NCBI RefSeq assembly: GCF_023078275.1
Contig: NC_062978.1
Span: 5,284,585 to 5,348,584, forward strand
Source of the DNA: Leguminivora glycinivorella
Lineage: Eukaryota; Arthropoda; Insecta; Lepidoptera; Tortricidae
Direction: 5' to 3'
DNA: 64,000 nucleotides
The translations under genes and the position numbers were made by a program. Positions 10,895 to 21,282 of the stretch are shown piece after piece (within the stretch, counting starts at the first letter, position 1; each line of letters opens with the position of its first letter). Under the pieces are notes generated by a model. It had not been told where the DNA came from. It ran no database searches and saw nothing but the letters and a program-made list of their open reading frames with translations.

Positions 10895-11158
10895 AAATAA
10901 TAATAAATAAATATTGGGGACATCTTACACAAATCAACTTAGCCCCAAACTAAGCAAAGCTTGTACTATGGGTGCTAAGCGACGATATACATACTTAAAT
11001 AGATAAATACATACTTATATACATAGAAAACATCCATGACTCAGGAACAAATATCTGTGCTCATCACACAAATAAATGCCCTTACCGGGATTCGAACCCA
11101 GGACCGCGGCTTAGCAGGCAGGGTCACTACCGACTGAGCCAGACCGGTCATCAAAATT
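10895..11158 (-). repeat. tRNA-derived SINE, family 1 (variant tail)
   Basis: On the minus strand it begins with a tRNA-like head: GGTCTGGCTCAGTCGGTAGT, then GGTTCGAATCCCGGTAAGGG (B-box). It continues GATGAGCACAGATATTTGTT and TCATGGATGTTTTCTATG. The tail (AGCAAAGCTTGTACTATGGG in + orientation) differs from the 14781 copy, so two subfamilies are present. Confidence 0.8.
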
Positions 11159-11459
11159 GTTTTGTTAGGGGCAAGGTGAAGGGGTATCTATTAGTAGGTG
11201 TCTGGTTGTTTGGACAACTGAATGAAAAAAGTAGTCATTAAAAAATATTGTCAAGATAGTGTTAGGCGCCCTTTTTTAGAAAGCAACATTGCATTTAGGT
11301 GTAGAAAAGCGAAGTAAACCAAATGGAATGTTATGACACGACATAACCAGTGCATTATCAGTTTAGATCGCAGGGTATCGTACTCGACGCTGAACTAGTA
11401 TTCGACATGGGTACTTTATGTCAAAGTGACACTGACAAGGTTTATTCGATTATAGAAAA

Positions 11460-11705
11460 ACTAGCTTTTGCCCGCGGGTTCGCTCGTGTTAAATTCGCGA
11501 AAATTACGGAATGCTCCATACAAAAGTCTATCCCCATTTTAGATAAGTGAGAGTTAGAAAGAGACAAAAAGTAGCCTATGTCACTCTCCATCCCTTCAAC
11601 TATTTCCACATAAAAAATCGCGTTAATTCGTCGCTCCGTTTTACCGTGAAAGACGGACAAACAAACATACACACACGCTTTCCCATTTATAATATTAGTA
11701 TGGAT
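11460..11705 (+). repeat. Dispersed repeat family A
   Basis: ACTAGCTTTTGCCCGCGGGT start and a TAATATTAGTATGGAT end. Nearly full length. Confidence 0.8.
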
Positions 11706-11786
11706 ATTCGTTCGTTCAAATTAACCTTTTATGACTTTGATATAAAGTGCCCATGTCGAATACTAGTTCCGTGTTGAGCACTAGTA

Positions 11787-12035
11787 CACTGAGAGAAAAT
11801 ACAACCAGTTTTCATGTTCGTTCAACAAGTTTTTTGGTTAAAATAGCGCCTACGTGCTCTTTGGTTCAAACAACAAGCTACTTGTCATTTGAATCGGCAA
11901 TATATTTGAATCAACAAGTCGATTTTATAAAAACAACCTGACACATATTGTTTTAAACATACGTTTGGCTGATTCAAACGGATAAACCGCAACAAGTCGA
12001 ACTTGTTAAATTCACAATGCAAATTTCTCTCAGTG
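11787..12035 (+). mobile_element. TA-flanked MITE, copy 1
   Basis: Inverted ends CACTGAGAGAAA and TTTCTCTCAGTG are flanked by TA on both sides (11785-11786, 12036-12037). This fits a Tc1/mariner-type target. A second copy in the opposite orientation, with the same internal CAACAAGT-rich sequence, is at 16011-16260. It is 249 bp and non-coding. Confidence 0.8.
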
Positions 12036-12340
12036 TACTTTCACCTTACACGAGTTTTTTTTTAAGCTGTTTTGTTGGGGAGAAGGTCAAGGAGTGTATT
12101 AGTATCTTGGCGCTTGGACAATAACACCACATTGAATTAATCTTAACGTGTTTTTTATTGAAAATGCCACTAAAAATACTAAGTTGTCACGGGAAATATA
12201 TTACAGTTATAAATCATAATTTCGATTCCTTTTCTTTTATAAATAAATAATTTTTTAAAACTCATATTAGCAACACCTTTCTACTATACGTATATCTAAT
12301 GCTGTAAAAATTGGTTTTCGAAACTAAAATTTTATGTAGC

Positions 12341-12530
12341 ACTAGCTTTGTTCCCGCGGCTTCGCTCGCGGTAGAGACAAAAAGTAGCCTATGTCACTCT
12401 CCATCCTTTCAACTATGTCCACTTAAAAAATCACATCAATTCGTCGCTCAGTTTTGCCGCGAAAGACGGACAAAAAAACAGACACACACACTTTCCCATT
12501 TATAATATTAGTATGTAAGTATGTATGTTA
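12341..12530 (+). repeat. Dispersed repeat family A (internally shorter)
   Basis: ACTAGCTTTGTTCCCGCGGC start, then directly the GTCACTCTCCATCC block and a TAATATTAGTATG end. Confidence 0.75.
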
Positions 12531-12640
12531 TAAATGGCACATTATCCATTTAGATCGCGGGGCGCAAATTCATGAGTTCATATTTTAAATGGGATAAAAG
12601 TCAAGGAATATGTTGTCTGGTTGCTGGGACGATTACACAA

Positions 12641-13285
12641 CATTGAATGTAGGTAGGTACCTATTTAAAAATAATAATTTGGAGCCAAATATGTAACACC
12701 TGCATACATTTTTGTTGAGGGTTGGAATCCATTTAATAACGTCATTAAATGATCACGCATCATGATCACGTAGTTTTCCGCTAGATCACCGCTCGACAAA
12801 AAACAAAAAGGTAATCACGGTCTATACCTGCCCCTGACAATATAATTCTAATGGGGCAAGTTGTCCAGGTCAGCCAATAGCCTCTTAATATGCAAAAAAA
12901 TCGCATTAAAATACCTCGTCTCGCACAAAGTAAATTATGCCTAAAATAATGCTCAAAACAACAACAAAATACTACAGGATACAGGAAAAAGTTACAATTT
13001 CAGGGAAAGTGAAAAACTACGTGTAAGCTGTTCCTTGATTGCAGGTTGCTAAGTGTTCACATATTTTACGCGGGACTCTTTGTTTTTCATCTGAAAAACT
13101 CGTGCAAGGTTGTTGCCGAGTAGTCTTTGTTACCAAGAGGGTAAGGTCTATGGTTAGTTGTGTTACTGATTGTTTTGTAGTAATACCTACAGGGTCACGG
13201 TGAAAATAAGAAACCTTCAACATTTAGTAAATTGGCTATGGTTTGAATATTGTTTCCGACGAAATAGGATTTGCGCTTGTGTTTT
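12641..13285. other. Gene-free AT-rich stretch
   Basis: No element, exon or RNA gene could be recognised here. It has short AT-rich runs only. Confidence 0.45.
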
Positions 13286-13302
13286 AATGTGCTGTAAAAG
13301 AT

Positions 13303-13630
13303 CATCATCCTCCTTGCGTTATCCCGGCATTTGCCACGGCTCATGGGAGCCTGGGGTCACTTTGACAACTAATCCCAAGATTTGGCGTAGGCACTAGTTT
13401 TTACGAAAGCGACTGCCATCTGACCTTCCAACCCGAAGGGTAGCTAGACCTTATTGGAATTAGTCCGGTTTCCTCTCACGATGTTTTCCTTCACCGGAAA
13501 GCGACTGGCAAATATCAAATGACATTTCGCACACAAGTTCCGAAAAATTCATTGGTGCGAGCCGGGGTTCGAACCCGCGACCTTTGGAACGAAAGTCGCA
13601 CGCATTTACCGCTAGGCTACCAGCGCTTCA
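13303..13630 (-). mobile_element. tRNA-derived SINE, family 2, with 17-bp target duplication
   Basis: The 17-base direct repeat AATGTGCTGTAAAAGAT stands on both sides (13286-13302 and 13631-13647). That is the hallmark of LINE-mediated insertion. On the minus strand the head is tRNA-like (GGTAGCCTAGCGGTAAATGC, then GGGTTCGAACCCCGGCTCGC). The body reads AAATGTCATTTGATATTTGC and the tail ends GGATGATGAT. Other copies are at 16851-17140, 17828-18076, 21088-21232 and a scrap at 50537-50573. Confidence 0.9.
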
Positions 13631-13647
13631 AATGTGCTGTAAAAGAT

Positions 13648-14780
13648 ATGAAGGTTTTATATGATAGGAGCCAAACGATCAGACGTATCGCCTCGCCTGA
13701 CCGATTGATTTTAAAAATTAATTTTCTTTTTTGGGGAAAACAATAAACAAAGGAATGTAATATTACGAAATCGGCAAGTTTCGTTACATTCCCGTTTAAT
13801 ATAAAAAAAATTAATGATTCCATCTTTAGTATAAATTAGCACTGTAAGTACCTATTTATTCTAGCCACTGCATGTTAATTCCGTTAATAGAACCATTTTT
13901 TTTTATATTTTAAAAAGAAATGAAAAATGAAAATGATTTATTGGTTACACAGGTTGTATATAGAAACCAAACAAGAACCTTCTTTTAAGTAATATAAAAG
14001 TAATATAAAAAGTAATATAAATAAAAAGAGAAATGATATTCGGCCTAAATTGCAACGATCATGAAAATTCACTTCTTGTCTGATCAGATTAAAATCATAT
14101 TTCAAACATGACACAAACAACCGTACAAAAAGTATAAGATAATTAAAATAAATAATAAATATTGTCATGGCGCGGCTCCGTCCCTCGAGAGTCGTACGCG
14201 ATCTACCCCCATGAGCCCAAGTCCCATTCTCCCACCCTATACATGCACTTGGAATTTCAACCATAAATCGTTAAAATTTGGTCCAAATTCGTATGAAATG
14301 TTCTTTGATTTGACTTCAAAGTCACAATGTGATCGGGCGAGTTTTCTCACGTGAGTCCCTTCTACGCTCCCTAGATGTCGTGCTGTTTTAATGTCCTTAA
14401 CTTTGTTAGCGGCCGAAAATAAAATGTGCTCCGAAATTGAAAACATTGCCCGTTTAATAAAAAAAATGTTTTCTTGTGTCTTGTTGAAATTCAACCATTG
14501 TAGTGATCGGTAACAGCTTAATTTTCATGGCCGGGCAGCGTTCACGAGTTAAGGGCATTAGTATAGTAAAATGGGCTGACTTTTTAAAGATAACCTATTT
14601 ATTAAGGTTGAGTAAAAAAAAAACCTTACTTGACCCTCTGCTTTTAAATAACTATTCTTTTAATAACTACCTATGTTATTAGTGTAAAACTTCTTGAAAC
14701 ATTAAATACCTACTCGTACTAAAATTAAAAAAAAAATCTGCTTGGCTGGATTGAGCGAGATAATAAAAGTATTTTTTTTT
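13648..14780. other. Gene-free stretch
   Basis: A minus-strand frame of 85 codons (14237-14494) is open but matches no family that I recognise. The rest is AT-rich. No repeat boundary was found. Confidence 0.4.
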
Positions 14781-15209
14781 GACGACCTGTCTGGCCTAGT
14801 CGGTAGTGACCCTGCCTACTACGCCGCGGTCCCGGGTTCGAATCCCGGTAAGGGCATTTATTTGTGTGATGAGCACAGATATTTGTCCCTGAGTCATGGA
14901 TGTTTTCTATGTATATAAGTATTTATATTTTATACTAGTTTTTGCCCGCGGCTCGCTCGCGTTAGAAAGAGACAAAACGTACCTTGATATGTCACTCTCC
15001 ATCCCTTCAACTATCTTCACTTAAAAAATCACGTCAATTCGTCGCTCCGTTTTGCCGTGAAAGACGGACAAACAAACATACACACACACTTTCCCATTTA
15101 TAATATTAGTATGGATATATCGTTGTCTGAGTACCCACAACACAAGCCTTCTGAGCTTACCGTGGGACTCAGTCAATCTGTGTAAGAATCTCCTATAATA
15201 TTTTTTTTT
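14781..15209 (+). mobile_element. tRNA-derived SINE, family 1, full length, split by a family A insert
   Basis: The head at 14788-14855 has CTGGCCTAGTCGGTAGTGAC (A-box side) and GGTTCGAATCCCGGTAAGGG (B-box). The body ends in TATAAGTATTTATATTTTAT at 14933. After a family A insert the SINE resumes at 15118 with ATCGTTGTCTGAGTACCCAC and ends TCAATCTGTGTAAGAATC. The nesting shows that family A is the younger insertion. Confidence 0.85.
14934..15117 (+). repeat. Dispersed repeat family A nested in SINE
   Basis: ACTAGTTTTTGCCCGCGGCT start and TAATATTAGTATGGAT end, inserted exactly between the two halves of the SINE. Confidence 0.85.
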
Positions 15210-15297
15210 TGTAAATAGTCACCTGCTTAATGTTATTTGATACCCAGAATAATTCTTTGATTTCAAGAATTTGTTTTGACATTGAATTAACGTTTAA

Positions 15298-15957
15298 AGC
15301 CGGGTCCAGACATGTATCATTTGCCCGATCCTATCACCGTATCCGATCACCGTACCGTATCTGCGTATTGTATCAAGCCCCGTATCAAGTTGTGGACGCC
15401 TCCGATTTGCTCCGTATCCGTATCTTCACAATAGTCATGATCGCGTATCAAATTGCCCAGTTTGTGCTGGTTTTAATGATTTTTGCTTTTTCACGGCGAA
15501 GGGCTGCCAATAAATAATCCATCTTTTTCTTTAATTCGCCAACTGTACACTCCATTTCGACGGAGAGTTCATCCCAGGCTTCCTGCTTCAGATTCCTGTT
15601 GTAATAGCTTTTGTGGCTGGGGTCCCATAATACTTGCTTTTCTTTATAGGCCTCGATAAATTTAATAACATTTTCATTGTTTTTATTTCACGGCAAGGAC
15701 ACGAAAATGACGCGCACGTGCAACCGACCGAGCGTCGCGAGTGATGCGTCCAGACTGACCCCCGTCCGTATCTGTATCACCTTTGATGATCGGACAAAAA
15801 CCGACATGACATGGGTCGGGCCGTATCATAACGGCGTATCGAGATCGCGTATCATGATACGCGTATCATTACCCGTCCACATATGCGATCATGATACGCG
15901 TCGGCGATACGGATACGGTGATCGGATCGGGCAAATGATACATGTCTGGACCCGGCT
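15298..15957 (-). mobile_element. PIF/Harbinger-type non-autonomous element
   Basis: Perfectly matching inverted ends (AGCCGGGTCCAGACATGTAT on the left, its complement on the right) extend about 35 bp. They are flanked by TAA on both sides (15295-15297 and 15958-15960), the TWA target duplication typical of PIF/Harbinger. The 660-bp body carries one MADF-like coding piece on the minus strand and many GTATC/GATAC motifs near both ends. The DDE transposase is missing. Confidence 0.85.
15448..15687 (-). pseudogene. MADF-domain (Myb/SANT-like) fragment of Harbinger accessory protein
   Basis: The minus frame, open for 79 codons before TGA, reads NVIKFIEAYKEKQVLWDPSH, then KSYYNRNLKQEAWDELS, then VGELKKKMDYLLAALRREK. 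This is the pattern of a MADF domain: a first helix with I-x-x-Y, the L-W-D-P signature, the A-W-x-x-L helix, then the V-x-x-L-K-x-K recognition region. PIF/Harbinger elements encode a second, Myb-like protein that binds the element ends, which fits here. No ATG lies in this frame, and an in-frame stop precedes it. It is therefore an exon remnant or dead copy. Confidence 0.75.
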
Positions 15958-16010
15958 TAACTCGCTCACCGCTGAGCTACGGACTACGAGCTACGTTCGT
16001 AGCACTCGTA

Positions 16011-16260
16011 CACTGAGAGAAATTTGCATTGTGAATTTAACAAGTTCGACTTGTTGCGGTTTAACCGTTTGAATCAGCCAAACGTATGTTTAAAACAATA
16101 CGTGTCAGGTTGTTTTTATAAAATCGACTTGTTGATTCAAATATATTGCCGATTCAAATGACAAGTAGCTTGTTGTTTGAACCAAAGAGCACGTAGGCGC
16201 TATTTTAACCATAAAAACTTGTTGAACGAACATGAAAACTGGTTATATTTTCTCTTAGTG
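16011..16260 (-). mobile_element. TA-flanked MITE, copy 2
   Basis: Same 250-bp sequence as 11787-12035 in the opposite orientation. The ends are CACTGAGAGAAA and TTTTCTCTTAGTG with TA on each side. Confidence 0.8.
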
Positions 16261-16690
16261 TAGCATTAAGTCGTAGCCGATCACGAAGATTTCACAGAAT
16301 GTAACGAAAATGCTTCGTAGAGGCATAATAGGCGGATCTAGAAACTTTTTTCTATTCTCAACCATTATCTAGGTATGAGCTCCTAAAAACTGTTAATTTT
16401 TTTTAAGTCGTTTTCCCCCACTTTTTGCTTCATACATTGCTCCATATCTTGAAAAATATTTATCTTAGACAAAAGTTTTCTTAAAAAATCTTGTAGATCA
16501 TTCAAATACCTTTCATAATATGTGTACATATATATGCTTCTGGGTCATGTACCGTTGAATAATTATACGACTTTAAAACGAAATGAAACAACAAATGTAT
16601 GTGATAAACGTGTAAAATATGTATTTCATGAACATATGATTGTATTATGATGCTGTATAAATTCATTTACACAACAGGTAACAATACAGT

Positions 16691-16856
16691 TAGTTGTACA
16701 TAAAGGCCTTGTCATACCCACATCTACCACTACTACAATCTGTAGTGCACCGGCAAAATATTAACTTCAGTATTTCTTCCGGAGCAGCTGGTACTTTGGT
16801 TTGTACAGGAATCAGTAAGTTGCTTTCGTTCCGTGCCCATCCCCATTCATCATCCT
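16691..16856 (-). pseudogene. Cys-rich C-terminal tail of unidentified TE protein (left arm)
   Basis: The minus frame reads EWGWARNESNLLIPVQTKVP, then AAPEEILKLIFCRCTTDCSS, then GRCGYDKAF and a stop. The pattern W-G-W, P-V-x-T, P-x-A-P-E-E-x-L, then C-x-C-x3-C-x5-C is a tail attached to several uncharacterised transposon proteins. It is the inverted twin of 18073-18238, and this copy keeps the frame through the WGW motif. It is a fragment of unknown function. Confidence 0.5.
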
Positions 16857-17140
16857 CCTTGCGTTATCCCGGCATTTGCCACGGCTCATGGGAGCCTGGG
16901 GTCCACTTTGACAACTAATCCCAAGATTTGGCGTAGGCACTAGTTTTACGAAAGCGACTGTCATCTGACTTTCCAACCCGAAGGGTAACTAGGACATTGG
17001 AATTATTCCGGTTTCCTCACGATGTTTTCCTTCACCGAAAAGCGACTGGCAAATATCAAATGACATTTCGCACATAAGTTCAGAAAAAAGTCATTGGTAC
17101 GAGCCGGGTTCGAACCCGCAACCTCCGGATCGAAAGTCAA
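16851..17140 (-). repeat. SINE family 2 in left arm
   Basis: CATCATCCTCCTTGCGTTAT through GAGCCGGGTTCGAACCCGCA. It matches 13303-13630 but its tRNA-like head is truncated after GATCGAAAGTC. Confidence 0.8.
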
Positions 17141-17827
17141 CGACACCCCCAGGATAGAGGAAGGAGGATATTGTCTAAGATACAGTTGTCACATCTGATC
17201 CAGATGACATGGAAGAAACAGTTTCAATTTGTTTGATTTATTTGGGACAACAAACACAGTAACACACAAGGTTAGAGAATTGCAGTGTTGACAGTAGTAA
17301 GGTGTGAGACCGACAGCATTTCAAACAAACAAAGAATACCGATCAGTATCATTCCGCCCAAAGAGGCAGCGAGTAAATTAAAACACGTGTAAGTTATATC
17401 CATACCTCCTAAGGATACTGAGGCAAGTGCAAACTCATGATTTTACAGAGGAGAGCCGTTCAAAGGTACAAAGTAACATAACTAACATATTTGTTCACGT
17501 AATAACATAAAAATTCGGATTTGTTTTAACGAAATCAATGAGGTTATTTCTGCATTCATGAGAATTTCAAATTTATAACAGTTTATGATCTAAGAGTACT
17601 TGATCCAGTATACGAGTATTTTAGCGCACTTGGTCCAGTATTCGTCAAGTAAAAACTTTTTTTTTACGTTAAAATTTGATTTAAAGTAGAATAGTAGTAG
17701 AAAACTTTTAAGAGTTAGGAAATAATTGTAACTTAAGCTGTTATTTGCAGTTTTTACCTCCGAAACTAAGTTAGTTAGTTGTATTAGTATTCCACACTTT
17801 TTTTACCTCCCTCGCTAATATACCAAT

Positions 17828-18076
17828 GACTTTTTTCTGAACTTATGTGCGAAATGTCATTTGATATTTGCCAGTCGCTTTTCGGTGAAGGAAAACATCG
17901 TGAGGAAACCGGACTAATTCCAATAAGTCCTAATTACCCTTCGGGTTGGAAAGTAAGAAGGCAGTCGCTTTCGTAAAACTAGTGCCTACGCCAAATCTTG
18001 GGATTAGTTGTCAAAGTGGACCCCAGGCTCCCGTGAGCCGTGGCAAATGCCGGGATAACACAAGGAGGATGATGAA
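17828..18076 (+). repeat. SINE family 2 in right arm
   Basis: Inverted partner of 16851-17140 inside the foldback. It lacks the tRNA-like head and begins near GACTTTTTTCTGAACTTATG. Confidence 0.8.
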
Positions 18077-18238
18077 TGGGGATGGCACGGAACGAAATCA
18101 ACTTACTGATTCCTGTGCAAACCAAAGTACCAGCTGCTCCGGAAGAAATACTGAAGTCAATATTTTGCCGGTGCACCACAGATTGTAGTAGTGGTAGATG
18201 TGGGTGTGAGAAGGCCTTTATGTACAGCTAATTGTATT
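18073..18238 (+). pseudogene. Cys-rich C-terminal tail of unidentified TE protein (right arm)
   Basis: Twin of 16691-16856. From about 18080 the frame reads NEINLLIPVQTKVPAAPEEI, then FCRCTTDCSSGRCGCEKAF. One G is missing in GGATGGCACGG relative to the left-arm copy, so the WGW part is out of frame. This copy keeps a cysteine that reads as tyrosine in the left arm. Confidence 0.5.
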
Positions 18239-18889
18239 GTTACCTGTTGTGTGAATGCATTTATACAGCATCATAATACAATCATGTTCATGAAATACAT
18301 ATTTTACACGTTTATCACATACATTTTTTCACATACATTGTTTCATTTCGTTTTAAAGTCGTATAATTATTCAACGGTACATGACCCAGAAGCATATGTA
18401 CTCATATTATGAAAGGTATTTGAATGATCTACAAGATTTTTTAAGAAAACTTTTGTCTAAGATAAATATTTTTCAAGATATGGAGCAATGTATGAAGCAA
18501 AAAGTGGGGGGAAAACGATTTTTAAAAAATTAACAGTTTTTAGGAGCTCATACCTAGATAATGGTTGAGAATAGAAAAAAAGTTTCGAGATCAAACTTAT
18601 AGAGAATTTTATAAGCTTTCAAGGTCTAGTAAACCAAAATTTCGTATGACGCATAGTTTTTGAAATATGACCAAAAAACCAAAATTTGGGACCTTTTTTC
18701 ATCCCCCCTCTTCGAGATCACGTCCAAAGTCCGAGGACTTTTAGTATGTATGTCTCCTGACTACCCCTAACAACATCCCGTAGTGAAACTTTCTGCTTTC
18801 GGCCATTCCACCTAGACCCCCCTTTTGAGCATTCATTGACTGATCTATAAGTGATGAGTTGAAACTGGGAAGGTATTGGCGATTATAAA

Positions 18890-19325
18890 ATAATATCTGG
18901 GCAACCGAGCTTCGCTCGGTTCTGTTTCGTATCCTTGACATGTGTCGCCATCTAGTTCAAAAATGAATAGTACCTACATCGAGCGAAAGAATTCTCAGCC
19001 TTAACAACACAACTACTCCACACGAGATGGCGCGCATTTCGCCACAAAAACTCAAATAGTGTATTTTCTATTCGTTTTAGCCTTGACCTGTGTCGCCATC
19101 TAGTGTTTGCGATAAATAGTACTTACATCGACCGAAAGAATTCTGTCTTAACAGTACAACTACTGCACACGAGATGGCGCGGGAAGAAAAACGCATGAAA
19201 ACTCGAAAATTCGCGTTTTCCGGGACCTAAGGATAAGTTAGACCGATTTTTCACCCCAAAAACCCCCACATAACAAATTTCTGCGAAATCGTTAGAGCGG
19301 TTTCCGAGATCGTCAGTGTAAATAA
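18890..19325 (-). repeat. Composite repeat with ACCGAGCTTCGCTCGGT end
   Basis: The left end has the palindrome AACCGAGCTTCGCTCGGTT. The right part has GAAAATTCGCGTTTTCCGGG and GCGGTTTCCGAGATCGTC. Both ends recur in the opposite order and strand at 61612-61995. The interior has two imperfect tandem copies of about 140 bp (GTGTCGCCATCTAG at about 18943 and 19090). Confidence 0.65.
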
Positions 19326-19335
19326 ATATATATAT

Positions 19336-20217
19336 AAATAATATAAAAGGTATAGGGTGAAATTTCGACTGGCGGATAATTTCAACTAATTTAAATATTT
19401 TCCATGTTTTAACTCATTAACTAAGAGTGCGGTAAGTGTCCGCTGTACACGCGTGTCAGATGCGACCAGTTGAAACTCTATTTAATAGAGGTAATATGAA
19501 AAATATGCAAAAATAGATTAAGTACTTGAAATTAGCAGCCAGTCTAAATAGATACACATTTCATTGTTCCATTACTATTATGAAGAGTCTGATTAGTGAT
19601 TACCGATTTTACCTAATTTGAAATGTAGGTTGTGAGATTTTATCTTAGAATTCAGTTTATAGGGGTGCCCTCATCGCTTTAATGAGGATGGGCAATTAAA
19701 GAACCTTCCCTTACGCGGTAGAACATGCACAGGATATTTTACAAGACAATTCGTCCTATTCTAATGAAAATAATAAAATAAGATATTATTAGACCAGAAA
19801 TGTCTAAAATGTTTAATTATATTTGCAAATCGCTAAAATTAAATCTCAATAAATAAATTTATGATTAGGTATAACAACATAAATCGTATTAGAAATAGGT
19901 AGGTAAATAAATTTATATTTTTTTTATGATTTTTTACTAAACGAACAAGTTTTCCATGTTTATAGAAGCTCTTCTCCGATACAAAAATTGGCCTCCACAC
20001 ATGTTCGGGAAAACAATTAAACCCTTCGGGCGAGACAAGGACGCAGCATCACAACTTTTGTTTGATATTTTTCATTTCCATGTCGAGCGGAGTAGGCCAG
20101 GCCGTCATAAAGCAAGTTTACAAAAACTTGTAAAGAAGCCCAGCAAATTTAAATACCTAAAGTCATTCATTAAGTACCTGGATCGTTAATTACAACTTTT
20201 TTATTTTCCTCAATGAC
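19336..20217. other. Proximal upstream region of Phox2
   Basis: AT-rich with no recognised repeat. A 77-codon + strand frame (19956-20189) is open but shows no known motif. It may be upstream regulatory DNA. Confidence 0.4.
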
Positions 20218-20603
20218 AAAGGAACAGTCGGCGAAAAGAAAAGTAGACGCGTGTCGTGACACGCACCCCTCGGAGCGGGGGTTCGCGGCGGCCTATCGCG
20301 GGCTGGCGTGCGGCGCGCGGCGGCGCCCATTGGCCCGCCCCGGGGGGTGCGCGCCCCGCCCCCTCCTCGAGCCGAGCCCTTATTGAATTAGGCTTATCAT
20401 TCGATTTCGAGTGGGGCGAGAGCGCGGTCCTCCGCTGGCAAAAACTACCGTTGCGATCCGATACCATCTGTAATCGGCATAATTCGATATACTCGCGGCT
20501 CATCCAATTATGTGGTGAAGGCCCGCGCTTTCTGACAGAAGACGCACGCGCCCCGCGCGGCGCGGCGCTCCGCCGCTGATCTCTGTGCTTGTGATCATTG
20601 GAG
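20218..20603 (+). promoter_or_regulatory. GC-rich promoter and 5' leader of Phox2
   Basis: An abrupt CpG-rich block in AT-rich surroundings runs directly into the start codon. It has an inverted CCAAT box (CCCATTGGCC at about 20326), GC boxes (CCCCGCCCCC near 20355) and TAAT-type sites (TTGAATTAGG, CATAATTCG, CCAATTATG). No clear TATA box is seen, which fits a CpG-type developmental promoter. The transcription start cannot be placed from sequence alone. Confidence 0.6.
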
Positions 20604-20832
20604 ATGGAGTACGGGTACTTGAGCGGCGCCGGCGGCGGCTTCGAGGGCGGCTGCCTGGGCTCGGGCGGCGGCGAGCTGTCGTGGGGCGAGCTGGCGTCGT
20701 GCGGGCAGATGTCGCAGGCGGCGTACCGCTACCAGGGCATGCGGTACCAGCCGCCGCCGCCGCAGTGCGCGCGCCCGCAGGACCAGGCCATGAGGAACCA
20801 CCACATATTCCCGCCCGCTATGAACTTGCAAC
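20604..20832 (+). CDS. Phox2: Phox2-like homeobox protein, coding exon 1
   Basis: This encodes the N-terminal 76 residues of a paired-like homeodomain transcription factor. Members of the Phox2 family specify visceral and autonomic-type neurons in vertebrates, and a neural role is expected in insects. The start MEYGYL matches the family start MEYSYL. Further in, ELASCGQMSQAAYRYQ parallels the family's SSCSQ...FQY segment. A Gly-rich stretch (residues 8-26) and a PPPP run (50-53) are low-complexity. ATG at 20604 is chosen because it gives this conserved start. The upstream in-frame TTG at 20598 is not a start. The exon ends in phase 1 at CAAC|GTAAGT, a strong donor, and the next base pair is supplied by exon 2. 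Reading through the donor adds only intron sequence. Confidence 0.85.
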
Positions 20833-21087
20833 GTAAGTTTTTGAACAGGTTATTGGTTAAGGGCCAATTCAACGGCGGGAGAGCTCCCATGCGAGTTTCA
20901 TCACATTGGGGTATTTGATTGGAACTATTGGAGTGACTCGTGGGTACCTATGTAATCTTATTAGTCCGCAATAATAATATGGCCATAATCGCATGCGAGT
21001 TCACGCGCCGTCTAAATGAGCGTTAAGTGCTGATTGGTCAAGAGTTTAAAATAACAAAATTTAATATCAATTACCTAACGGAATAAT

Positions 21088-21232
21088 CATCATCATCCTC
21101 CTTGCGTTATCCCGGCATTTGCCACGGCTCAGTTTTTACGAAAGTGACTGCCATCTGACCTTCCAACCCGAAGGGTAAACTAGACCTTTTTGGAATTAGT
21201 CCGGTTTCCTCACGATGTTTTCTTTCACTGAA
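21088..21232 (-). repeat. SINE family 2, internally deleted
   Basis: CATCATCCTCCTTGCGTTAT then GCCACGGCTC jumps directly to AGTTTTTACGAAAGTGACTG. It ends at CACGATGTTTTCTTTCACT, so both a middle part and the tRNA-like head are missing. Confidence 0.75.
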
Positions 21233-21282
21233 TGGAATAAGACAAACTTAATTATGAAACTTTCTTCAAGTATTTATTTAGA

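Larger units (their letters stand above)
9974..12640 (+). repeat. Old tandem array, interrupted by transposable elements
   Basis: Two landmarks recur in the same order. Landmark A is GCATTATCAAATTAGATCGC plus GGGGCGCAA, at 9974, 10626/10827 (split), 11350 and 12538. Landmark B is CACGAGTTTTTTTT plus GGGGCAAGGTCAAGGA, at 10008, 10455, 10866/11156 (split), 12050 and about 12571. A third element (ATTGC-TTTAGG-GTAGAAA) appears at 10421 and 11289. Units were about 450-700 bp and are now diverged. They are separated by a GGTTCCG repeat, a SINE, two family A copies, a LINE-tail repeat and a TA-flanked MITE. Confidence 0.55.
16333..18594. mobile_element. 2.26-kb foldback element with coding relics in both arms
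   Basis: Arms of about 770 bp (16333-17105 and 17828-18594) are inverted copies. CTCAACCATTATCTAGGTAT at 16358 faces its complement at 18555, and CCCCCACTTTTTGCTTCATA faces its complement at about 18495. Each arm holds a SINE family 2 copy and a Cys-rich coding tail. The loop (about 17140-17800) is AT-rich and unrecognised. The ends read ATCTAGAAACTTTTTT and AAAAAAAGTTTCGAGAT. Confidence 0.75.

Noticed and set aside
14237..14494. 85-codon minus-strand frame
   Set aside because: It is open but no family pattern is visible and no splice or regulatory context supports it.
14788..14855. Possible tRNA gene at a SINE head
   Set aside because: It is followed by the SINE body and recurs in at least three truncated copies. 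The acceptor stem does not close.
15677..16072. 131-codon + strand frame
   Set aside because: It spans the Harbinger right half and its terminal repeat and continues into a separate MITE. The minus strand carries the recognisable MADF piece.
20256..20579. 107-codon frame in the Phox2 promoter
   Set aside because: The GC-rich region is open on both strands by composition. There is no motif, and it lies upstream of the real start.
20598..20603. In-frame TTG two codons before the Phox2 ATG as an alternative start
   Set aside because: The ATG at 20604 gives the family-typical MEY start, and TTG starts are not expected in an insect nuclear gene.
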